DNA from: Gemmatimonadales bacterium UBA7889
Lineage (GTDB): Bacteria > Gemmatimonadota > Gemmatimonadetes > Longimicrobiales > Gaopeijiaceae
Direction: 5' to 3'
Assembly: GCA_002501085.1 (NCBI GenBank)
Contig: DLRL01000031.1
Span: 1,872 to 46,095 of the forward strand
Length of the DNA: 44,224 nucleotides
Positions within the stretch are counted from its first letter, which is position 1. Each line of letters begins with the position of its first letter. The position numbers and the translations under genes were made by a program. Positions 23,321-30,645 of this stretch are shown here, in pieces. The notes beneath the pieces are model-generated. The model was not told the DNA's origin and ran no database searches. It saw only the letters and a list, made by a program, of their open reading frames with translations.

Positions 23321-24481
23321 ATGCGTTACCTCATCGTCACAATGCTCATCGCGGTTGTACCAGTGTCTTTGTTAGGCCAGGAGCCCGCACGACCAAGGGC
23401 CCGCGACCTTGGGCTTACTATTGGTATTTTCAATACTGGTGAGCACAATGCAATCACAGACGTGCCCGGTGTGCACGTTGGTCAAACCACTGTACTTGAG
23501 GGTTCCCGTGTTCGAACCGGGGTAACCGCAATTTTACCTCATAAGGGTAATTTGTATTCGAGTCGTGTGCCGGCTGCAATCCATGTGGGTAATGGCTTTG
23601 GCAAGCTCCTTGGCATGACACAGGTGCAAGAACTCGGAGAGATCGAGACGCCAATTCTCCTCACTTGCACTCTATGCGTGTGGAAGACAGCGGATGCGAT
23701 GGTCGAGTGGATGCTAGGCCAGGACGAGATGGAGAATGTGCGCTCTATCAACCCAGTTGTCGGTGAGACAAATGACGGTGGGCTGAACGATATACGTTCG
23801 CGCCCCATAGAAGCGCATCATGTGGTTGCAGCGCTCGAGTCGGCTACAAATGGCCCAGTAACCGAAGGTGCTGTTGGCGCGGGCGCGGGCACGGTCGCTT
23901 TCGGCTGGAAAGGAGGCATTGGAACGAGCAGCCGTGTACTACCTGAACGCCTTGGCGGATACAATTTAGGTGTACTGGTCCAGTCCAACTTCGGTGGCAT
24001 CTTACAGATTAGCGGTGCACCCGTCGGGATTGAGCTGGGGCAATATTCATTCTCGGGTCAGATTTCAGGAGAAGAAGCACCCCATCCAGAGGAAGACATC
24101 CATGAGTGGGGCTCAATAATGATTGTGATAGCAACCGACGCTCCACTATCGGACAGAAACCTAGAGAGGGTTGCCCGAAGGGCAGTGATGGGGCTCTCAC
24201 GCACTGGATCGTATGCCAGCAACGGTTCGGGCGATTATGTGATCGCATTTTCGACTGCTAGTAGTGTTCGTCGGCCAGTGACTGCTGACCTGTACAAACT
24301 GGAGGATTTGCCGAATGGGAGGATCAGCGCTCTTTTTCAGGCTACAGTCGAGGCGACTGAGGAAGCGATCTACAACTCACTTTTCAAAGCAGAGACAGTC
24401 ACAAGCAATGGCCGCACAGTAGAGGCGCTTCCAATCACTGAAACGGCTGAGATCCTTAGACGTTATGGAGTAATTCGGTAA
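23321..24481 (+). CDS. P1-family (S58, DmpA/BapA-type) aminopeptidase, exported
   Basis: S58 peptidases are self-processing N-terminal nucleophile hydrolases that release N-terminal residues from peptides or beta-peptides. The 386-residue protein has a signal peptide (RYLIVTMLIAVVPVSLLG, cut near GQEP). It has NAITDVPGVHVGQTT, GETNDGGLNDI, a glycine-rich VGAGAGTVAFGWKGGIG segment and GVLVQSNFGG. The cleavage site is Gly264-Ser265 in WGSIMIVIATDAPL, where Ser is the expected nucleophile after autocleavage. The ATG at 23321 is preferred over the preceding TTG; GCGGAG lies upstream. It adds to the set of secreted peptide-degrading enzymes in this window. Confidence 0.93.
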   Translation: MRYLIVTMLIAVVPVSLLGQEPARPRARDLGLTIGIFNTGEHNAITDVPGVHVGQTTVLEGSRVRTGVTAILPHKGNLYSSRVPAAIHVGNGFGKLLGMTQVQELGEIETPILLTCTLCVWKTADAMVEWMLGQDEMENVRSINPVVGETNDGGLNDIRSRPIEAHHVVAALESATNGPVTEGAVGAGAGTVAFGWKGGIGTSSRVLPERLGGYNLGVLVQSNFGGILQISGAPVGIELGQYSFSGQISGEEAPHPEEDIHEWGSIMIVIATDAPLSDRNLERVARRAVMGLSRTGSYASNGSGDYVIAFSTASSVRRPVTADLYKLEDLPNGRISALFQATVEATEEAIYNSLFKAETVTSNGRTVEALPITETAEILRRYGVIR

Positions 24482-24506
24482 CCAAACCAGGCGATTATCA
24501 GTCTCG

Positions 24507-25721
24507 CTAGGACTCGTGTGCCACTGCCGTATCGATCATTTGATCTATCTCAGCCTTGTTGTAGCCGAACTCTTGGAGCACGCTCCGCGTGTGCTCTCCG
24601 AGGAGCGGGGCACCTACTCGTGGTTCACCGGGGCCATGCCCATCGCCTGATCCTGAGAGCTTGACCGGAATCCCAAGTGAGCGAACAAACCCTGCGGTCG
24701 TATGCTCAACATCAACGACCATACGACGAGCTTCGGTCTGCGGATGCTCAAGCATCTCACCCACTGACGCGACTGGTCCTGCGGGAACACCTGCATCTTC
24801 AAGCACAGTCAGCCAATGCTTAGTGGTATGCTCTCGGAAATGTCTCCCGAGAATCTCGACAAGATCCGTGAGGTTTGCCATCCGATCTGTGTTGGTAACA
24901 AAGCGATCGTCACTGCTGAGTTTCTTCAGATCAAGAGCTTCTGTAAGGCGGGTCCACGTCCCTTCATTCGAAGCTCCCACATTAATCCAACCATTCTTAG
25001 TCTGAAATGCTTGGTACGGTGCTGCCATCGGGTGAGCTGACCCCAAAGGGTCCGGAGAAACTCCAGTCGCTAGTGCTATCGCACTCTGCCAATATGTCTG
25101 TGTGATACCAGCTTCATATAGCGAGGTATCTACTCGCTGGCCCTGCCCGGTACGCTCTCGTTCCAAAACGGCGCAGACGACCCCAAAAGAGGCAAGAATG
25201 CCTGCAGTGATGTCCGTGAGAGGTGCTCCTACCTTGACTGGTTCCCGACCCGGCCCCTCACCGGTAACACTCATTAGTCCGGAGTAGCCCTGCGCAATCA
25301 AATCGAAGCCACCTTGCGATGAAAGTGGACCGGTGCGCCCAAAACCCGTGACCTGACAATAGATCAGCCGTTCGTTTAGCACAGCTAGATCCTCATAGCC
25401 CAACCCCATCCGCTCCATAGTGCCTGCGCGGAAATTCTCGATCACAACATCTGCGGAGGACACCATCTGGCGCACAACTGCCCGGCCCTCTTCTGTGCGC
25501 AGATCAAGTGCTACTCCCCTCTTTCCCCGATTAAGCATCATGAATGCGGCAGACTCACCCTCAATCTCGGGGGGCGAGAAGTGCCGCGTCGTGTCACCAC
25601 CCGGTAAACGCTCCACTTTTATGACGTCAGCGCCTAAATCTCCGAGAAATAGTCCACAGATCGGGCCCGCCATAACATGCGCAAGCTCGATGACACGTAA
25701 ACCCTCGAGCGGAGTCGACAT
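24507..25721 (-). CDS. Type III CoA-transferase (CaiB/BaiF family)
   Basis: These enzymes move CoA between carboxylic acids through a ternary mechanism. The 404-residue protein begins MSTPLEGLRVIELAHVMAGP. It contains GDLGADVIKVERLPGGDTTR, NRGKRGVALDLRTEEGR, VVIENFRAGTMERMGLGYE and GFGRTGPL, all characteristic. At the place where formyl-CoA transferase has its catalytic Asp (MQDA) this protein reads SLYEA, so a Glu may replace it. The ATG at 25721 is chosen at the conserved start; the open frame continues 45 codons upstream into the hydratase gene. It is the last gene of the aminotransferase-TRAP-hydratase operon, implying activation of an imported acid. Substrate unknown. Confidence 0.92.
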   Translation of the reverse strand: MSTPLEGLRVIELAHVMAGPICGLFLGDLGADVIKVERLPGGDTTRHFSPPEIEGESAAFMMLNRGKRGVALDLRTEEGRAVVRQMVSSADVVIENFRAGTMERMGLGYEDLAVLNERLIYCQVTGFGRTGPLSSQGGFDLIAQGYSGLMSVTGEGPGREPVKVGAPLTDITAGILASFGVVCAVLERERTGQGQRVDTSLYEAGITQTYWQSAIALATGVSPDPLGSAHPMAAPYQAFQTKNGWINVGASNEGTWTRLTEALDLKKLSSDDRFVTNTDRMANLTDLVEILGRHFREHTTKHWLTVLEDAGVPAGPVASVGEMLEHPQTEARRMVVDVEHTTAGFVRSLGIPVKLSGSGDGHGPGEPRVGAPLLGEHTRSVLQEFGYNKAEIDQMIDTAVAHES

Positions 25722-25737
25722 CAGTTGCCGTCCCTCA

Positions 25738-26523
25738 CTACTGACCGCTGAACTTTGGAGGTCGTTTTTCAAGGAAGGCAGATCTCCCTTCTTTGTAGTC
25801 ATCCGTCTGAAAGGCCTCCAACGCCTCATCCCGCTCAGCTCTCGTAAGTGGCTCACTGTTCCGTCCCATAAGGCGCAGAATAAACCTCTTATGCCATCGA
25901 TTCACGAGAGGTGCCCCGTCAGCAATGCGGTTAGCGAGATCCCAGCCCATAGATCTTACCTCTGTATCCTCAACAATGCGGTTCACAAGACCAATCTCCC
26001 TCGCACGGCTGGCTCCAATGAGATCACCAGTCAAGAGGATCTCGAGCACCGGGCCAGGGCCAAGAAGGGCGATCAGCGGTTCTAGCTCATCATGAGACAT
26101 CGTCAAACCAAGTCGGTTGATCGGAGCACCGAAGCGGCTAGACTGACCACAAATACGCACGTCACAACATGCCGCGACCTCCATACCACCTCCAACACAT
26201 AGCCCTTCAATCAAACCAAGTGTTGGGTGACGACACTCACGGACTGCGTTCATACCGCGAGATATCGCCTCTGAGTAACGCCTTGCATCCTCAGGTGTAT
26301 CGCGTTGGTCCATAAATGAAGATATGTCCGAACCTGTCGAAAATGCTTGGTCACCAGCTCCACGTATGATCACACAGCCGATATCTGAATTCCTGGAGAG
26401 CTCGTCGAATGCATCCGCTAGGGCTGCCCATCCCCCTAGGTCTAGAACATTGTGTTTCTCAGGGCAATCCAGAACTACTTCTGCGACCCGGCCTTTGAGA
26501 GACGTTCGAACCTGAGCATTCAT
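25738..26523 (-). CDS. Enoyl-CoA hydratase/isomerase family protein
   Basis: Crotonase-fold enzymes act on acyl-CoA thioesters. The 261-residue protein has FSTGSDISSF (oxyanion-hole loop), EGLCVGGGMEVAACCDVRIC with the first catalytic Glu in GGGMEVA, FGAPINRLGLTM and LLTGDLIGASRAREIGLVNRI. In canonical hydratases the second Glu is in a PEI segment; here the corresponding residues are PIN, so that Glu is absent and simple hydration is doubtful. Isomerase, hydrolase or decarboxylase activity is possible. It overlaps the TRAP large-permease stop by four bases and precedes the CoA-transferase gene by 16 bases. Confidence 0.9.
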   Translation of the reverse strand: MNAQVRTSLKGRVAEVVLDCPEKHNVLDLGGWAALADAFDELSRNSDIGCVIIRGAGDQAFSTGSDISSFMDQRDTPEDARRYSEAISRGMNAVRECRHPTLGLIEGLCVGGGMEVAACCDVRICGQSSRFGAPINRLGLTMSHDELEPLIALLGPGPVLEILLTGDLIGASRAREIGLVNRIVEDTEVRSMGWDLANRIADGAPLVNRWHKRFILRLMGRNSEPLTRAERDEALEAFQTDDYKEGRSAFLEKRPPKFSGQ

Positions 26524-27806
26524 CGATAGAAAATTTCGACCAAGATCATTGGGATTGAAGGAACGTAGGTCACAAGCAATAGGACTGCGAGAAGCACCGC
26601 AACGAAGTAGACGTTGACCTTGCTGACTTCCCAGATATCAGCCTTCGCCACGGAACATGCGGTCACGAGGACTGACGCTACTGGAGGGGTCTGCTGCCCA
26701 ATCCCAAGATTGAGGGTAACAACAAGCCCAAAGTGAACGGGATCAATTCCTGCAGCCAGAACAAGTGGCATCACGATTGGAACAACAAGTATGATGGCAG
26801 CAGCCGAGTGCAGAAAAAGTCCAATCACCAGAAAGAAAGCATTGAGTAGTAGCAAAATCGCCCACCGATCCTGGGTAAGGATCATTATGCCTTCAGCAAC
26901 CCGCTGGGGTACACGGACCTCAGTCAGATAGTCTCCCAGTAGGGCCGAAGCAGCTACCAACAGCATTACCACAGCCGTCTGGGTACCGCCTTCCAATATT
27001 GCAGCCTTGAGATGGCTCCAATCGAGTTCTCGGTATACCACTCCACCAATGAGAACTGCAGCAACGACCGCGAGTCCCGCACCTTCTGTGGCGGTGACCC
27101 AACCGCCAAAGATTCCACCCAATATGATCAACGGAAGGGTTAGTGCCCATATTGCTTCTTTAAAGGTTTCCCAGACACGAGCAAGTTTGAACATTTCTTC
27201 TGTCGGAAAGTTGTGCCGACGAGCTAACAGATACGCAACAAACATCATCATCAAGCCACCCAACACTCCCGGAATAATCCCAGCAACAAAAAGCTCTACA
27301 ACCGAGCTTCCTGACATGACACCATATAGGATCATCGGTATCGAGGGCGGGATGATGACGGCCAACGTTGCCGAGGATGATGTAACAGCGGCAGCAAAGG
27401 AACTAGAGTAACCTTTGTTTTTCATCGCCGGAATCAGGATCGAGCCAAGGGCTGCAACGTCCGCAACAGCCGAACCGCTGATTTCTGCAAAGAACAACGA
27501 AGCACTGATCGTCACCATCGAAAGTCCGCCACGTACAAAGCCTACCAACGCAGAAGCGAACGCAACCAGCCTTCGGCTGATCCCAGATGCATTCATGATC
27601 GCGCCAGCCAAGATAAAAAGTGGGATCGCGATCAGTGGGAACGATGTTGCCCCGCTAAACATCACCAACCCAACATTAGGTAGAGATGCAGCACCTCCAG
27701 GCCCTGTGATCATTGCCAGAACAGCGACCAGGCCCAGAGACACCGCTATCGGAATGCCGATCAGAACGAGTGCGAGTAACACAACACCTATTCCCAGGAG
27801 ACTCAT
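26520..27806 (-). CDS. dctM: TRAP transporter large permease (DctM)
   Basis: The large membrane subunit of a tripartite ATP-independent periplasmic transporter, which drives uptake of organic acids with a sodium gradient. The 428-residue protein has roughly 12 membrane helices and the family segments FSGATSFPLIAIPLFILAGA, ISGSAVADVAALGSILIPAM, VTSSSATLAVIIPPSIPMI and LGIGQQTPPVASVL. The length is typical. The start at 27806 overlaps the small-permease stop by four bases and its own stop overlaps the hydratase start by four bases, so the genes are tightly coupled. The substrate depends on the DctP protein and is not predictable here. Confidence 0.95.
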   Translation of the reverse strand: MSLLGIGVVLLALVLIGIPIAVSLGLVAVLAMITGPGGAASLPNVGLVMFSGATSFPLIAIPLFILAGAIMNASGISRRLVAFASALVGFVRGGLSMVTISASLFFAEISGSAVADVAALGSILIPAMKNKGYSSSFAAAVTSSSATLAVIIPPSIPMILYGVMSGSSVVELFVAGIIPGVLGGLMMMFVAYLLARRHNFPTEEMFKLARVWETFKEAIWALTLPLIILGGIFGGWVTATEGAGLAVVAAVLIGGVVYRELDWSHLKAAILEGGTQTAVVMLLVAASALLGDYLTEVRVPQRVAEGIMILTQDRWAILLLLNAFFLVIGLFLHSAAAIILVVPIVMPLVLAAGIDPVHFGLVVTLNLGIGQQTPPVASVLVTACSVAKADIWEVSKVNVYFVAVLLAVLLLVTYVPSIPMILVEIFYR

Positions 27807-28333
27807 TGGGGGGCCTCACAGGTTGAGGAACCAGCATTCGGGGATGCTTTCGCGGATCCCGAGATAGGGTGCTTCATAGCATCGGGGAGTGATAGAAGCT
27901 GCGCTCCGATGAAGAGCGTGGCACCGATCGGAATAACCGATTGAGCGACTGCTGCCGGCACCCACGGGAGCGAGATTAGCGTCGTACCACCGAGAACACT
28001 TAACACCTGAATTCCTGTCCAGGTAAGCGTGCAGAGGAAAGCAAGAACAAGAACCTCAGCAACGAGGACCACAAACATTCTCAGGTTGCGTGAGAGTTTG
28101 TCCACCAGAGTGGGTACTCCGATGTGAGCCCTATGTAGAGCTGCTAATGCTGCCCCATAGTAGGTCAACCAAGCGAGGAGAATGGACGCAACTTCATCGT
28201 ACCAGACTAAGGATGCTCCACTCTTCCGAAAGACAACCCCTACAACGACAACTAGAGCAAGCGAAGCCATCAGGGAGAGGACCACCCCTTCCAGAATCTT
28301 TCGTAGCCCAGTTCGAGCCTTTGTTAATGTCAC
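27803..28333 (-). CDS. dctQ: TRAP transporter small permease (DctQ)
   Basis: The small membrane subunit of the TRAP system. It has four membrane helices: GVVLSLMASLALVVVVGVVF, SILLAWLTYYGAALAALHRA, MFVVLVAEVLVLAFLC and a last one at VAQSVIPIGATLFIG. The conserved WYDEVASILLAWL pattern is present. I place the start at GTG 28333 (176 residues), just after the DctP stop, which gives the usual short lead before the first helix. An open frame reaches 28414 but overlaps the DctP gene by 71 bases. The short distance and four-base overlap with dctM indicate cotranscription. Confidence 0.85.
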   Translation of the reverse strand: MTLTKARTGLRKILEGVVLSLMASLALVVVVGVVFRKSGASLVWYDEVASILLAWLTYYGAALAALHRAHIGVPTLVDKLSRNLRMFVVLVAEVLVLAFLCTLTWTGIQVLSVLGGTTLISLPWVPAAVAQSVIPIGATLFIGAQLLSLPDAMKHPISGSAKASPNAGSSTCEAPQ

Positions 28334-28343
28334 CAGAGCCAGT

Positions 28344-29369
28344 TCAGTTTGACCCCGCTGCAGCAGCACGCTCAACGAGCAGACCCCCTCCCTCAACTGC
28401 TTCGTCAAACTCATCGTAGATGTCGCTACTCGCTATCAAGAAGGCATCTCGATCAGGCCGTGTCACCTTAACTCCCTCAGCTTCAACCTGAGCCAAGAGC
28501 TCGTCGTCAAGTCGAGCTGCTGTGTCGTGAACAAACGTCTGAACCGAGAGAGCTTCTTCCTCCAAAATCCGGCGGACGTCAGCTGGTAACGCCGTCCAAT
28601 GAGAAGCTGAGACCACAACGTATCCAGGTGTATATACGTGGCCAGTGAGCGAAAGATGTTCCTGGACTTCATACAGTTTGGACCCCCAAATCTGTGCGAG
28701 CGGGTTCTCTTGGCCGTCTATCACACCAGTCTGCAATCCTATAAAAACCTCGGAAAGGGCCATTGGAGTCGGGTTAGCACCCAAGGTTTGAAAAAGTTTC
28801 ACACGCCAAATACCACGAGGTGTTCGGAGCTTGATCCCAGAGAGATCATCGGGGCTGGCAATTGGTCGAGTGTTATTCGTCACATGCCGAAAACCATTTT
28901 CCCACAGAGCAATGATCCGATAGCCCTCTTGTTCTGCGAGCGGTGCCAGTTCAGGCCAAACGACCTCTTTTTCAATTTCACGCATGTGCGCACGGTCCCG
29001 CACAAGATAGGGCATTTCAAATAGGCCAAATTCATCTATCTGTGAGGACATAACCGTAGACGGCAGTGCGAAGTCGACCGTACCAAGCTTGATCTTTTGG
29101 AGCAACAACTCATCGCCACCCAGTTGGCTCGAGCCATATACCACGACCTCGAATCCATCCAGTCGCTCGTTGGCCCGACGAGCAAATTCTTCGGCGGAAA
29201 GAGCAAATAGAGATCCCGGTTCACCGACATGACCAAAGGTGAGTTCTCGTGGCCCAGTCGCCCTCTCCGCACAGCTACCAAGTCCCAGGACGAAAGCGGA
29301 TGCTGCCAGCACGAAAAACCCTCGGATAAGCGTCGGTGTGGCTAACACAATCTCACGATTCCAGTTCAT
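28344..29369 (-). CDS. dctP: TRAP transporter substrate-binding protein (DctP), lipoprotein
   Basis: Captures the substrate in the periplasm and delivers it to the permease. The 341-residue protein has a signal with a lipobox LGSC near residue 33, so it may be lipid-anchored, which is less common for DctP. Typical segments are LTFGHVGEPGSLFALSAEEF, LGGDELLLQKIKLGTVDFAL, GIKLRTPRGIWRVKLFQTLG and GLQTGVIDGQENPLAQIWG. The conserved Arg in KLRTP that binds carboxylates is present, indicating an organic-acid ligand. The ATG at 29369 overlaps the aminotransferase stop by four bases. The exact ligand is unknown. Confidence 0.94.
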   Translation of the reverse strand: MNWNREIVLATPTLIRGFFVLAASAFVLGLGSCAERATGPRELTFGHVGEPGSLFALSAEEFARRANERLDGFEVVVYGSSQLGGDELLLQKIKLGTVDFALPSTVMSSQIDEFGLFEMPYLVRDRAHMREIEKEVVWPELAPLAEQEGYRIIALWENGFRHVTNNTRPIASPDDLSGIKLRTPRGIWRVKLFQTLGANPTPMALSEVFIGLQTGVIDGQENPLAQIWGSKLYEVQEHLSLTGHVYTPGYVVVSASHWTALPADVRRILEEEALSVQTFVHDTAARLDDELLAQVEAEGVKVTRPDRDAFLIASSDIYDEFDEAVEGGGLLVERAAAAGSN

Positions 29370-30592
29370 TCGGCCTTGCTCTTATTAAGCAGAAATTCCA
29401 TCGCGGCGGAAACCCCCTCCCTGTTGACCGGTACCCCAGCAGAAACTAACCCCATCTCCACCCCAGCAAGTGTCCCCATGAGTGACAGGGCATTGAAGTG
29501 ACCAAGATGTCCAACTCTAAAGATCCGACCTTGAAGCTTACCAAGACCCGTTCCCAAAGACATGTCAAATTGCTCCAAAACGATCCTTCGCACCTCATCC
29601 GCGTCAACTCCATCTGGCATCATAACAGCTGTTAGCGCGTTGCTGGACTCAGCAGGTTCCAGTGGGTAGCCCTCTAAGCCCCAAGCAGAAACCGCCGCAC
29701 GAGCTGCACCCGCAAGTCTTGTATGGCGCTGCAATACATCGGGCAAGCCCTCTTCACGAAGCATCGACAGTGCTTCGTCGAGTCCAAAGAAGAGGTTTGT
29801 GGCCGGTGTGTAGGGGAAAAACCCGTTCTTGTTAAACTCCAAGTGATCGCGCCAACTCCAGTACGAGTTAGGTAACCCAGATGATTCACTAGCAGCAAGA
29901 GCCCTCGGACTTAGTGCGACGAACGACAGACCGGGAGGAAGCATAAGCCCCTTCTGAGAACCAGTGACCGTCACATCCACCTCCCATTCATCATGCCGGA
30001 AATCAGTCGCTCCAAGGGATGACACCGTATCCACCATAAGAAGTGCCGGGCAGCTGGATTCTCGCAAAGCATTACCGATCGCCGCGACATCACTAGTTAC
30101 CCCGGTCGATGTTTCGTTGTGTACCACCAAAATAGCCTTGACGTTACGCGCCCTTTCCGAATGGAGCGCTTCCATGACTGCATCGGCTGTCAGACCCCGA
30201 CGCGAGTCCCAAGGTTTGAACTGCACGTTCAGACCGAAGCGTCCAGCGACCTCTGCCCACTTCTCAGCAAAAAAACCTTGATTGAACGCCAGCACACCGT
30301 CACCGGGTGACAGCACATTGGTGATCGCTGCCTCCCATGCACCTGTTGCAGATGACGGATAGATGAGGACAGGATGTTCGGTTCTAAAAACCAGCTTCAT
30401 TTCCCCTAGGAGTCGGTGAGTCATCGCTTGGAACTCTGGACCACGATGATCAATTGTTGGCCGAGACATCGCGCGCAGTACACGATCCGGCACATTGGTC
30501 GGTCCCGGCAGCTGCAGGAAGTGGCGTCCGCTTTGGTAGGGCACGAGCGTCTGTGGTTGGGTGCAACCCGGGTCGGGGAGCCGTAGACTCAC
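29366..30592 (-). CDS. Class V aminotransferase, alanine/serine-glyoxylate aminotransferase type
   Basis: A PLP enzyme that moves an amino group from alanine or serine to glyoxylate or a related keto acid. Features are HFLQLPGPTNVPDRVLRAMS, TIDHRGPEFQAM, VHNETSTGV, MVDTVSSLGA and VTGSQKGLMLPPG with the PLP Lys. The start is uncertain: conserved sequence begins near 30525, and GTG codons at 30592 and 30544 are candidates; the open frame reaches 30655 but would overlap the divergent oxidase start. It is the first gene of the TRAP operon, overlapping dctP by four bases, so it probably acts on the imported compound or its product. A paralogue lies next to serA. Confidence 0.9.
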   Translation of the reverse strand: MSLRLPDPGCTQPQTLVPYQSGRHFLQLPGPTNVPDRVLRAMSRPTIDHRGPEFQAMTHRLLGEMKLVFRTEHPVLIYPSSATGAWEAAITNVLSPGDGVLAFNQGFFAEKWAEVAGRFGLNVQFKPWDSRRGLTADAVMEALHSERARNVKAILVVHNETSTGVTSDVAAIGNALRESSCPALLMVDTVSSLGATDFRHDEWEVDVTVTGSQKGLMLPPGLSFVALSPRALAASESSGLPNSYWSWRDHLEFNKNGFFPYTPATNLFFGLDEALSMLREEGLPDVLQRHTRLAGAARAAVSAWGLEGYPLEPAESSNALTAVMMPDGVDADEVRRIVLEQFDMSLGTGLGKLQGRIFRVGHLGHFNALSLMGTLAGVEMGLVSAGVPVNREGVSAAMEFLLNKSKAE

Positions 30593-30645
30593 GCCGACAA
30601 GAAGGTTCAACTTACACAGTCCCCTAGCGCCCGACACTATCACCC

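Noticed and set aside
25722..25856. Longer start for the type III CoA-transferase
   Set aside because: The extension overlaps the hydratase gene and precedes the conserved family start by 45 non-conserved residues.
28334..28414. Longer start for the TRAP small permease
   Set aside because: It would overlap the binding-protein gene by 71 bases; the GTG at 28333 gives the normal family length.
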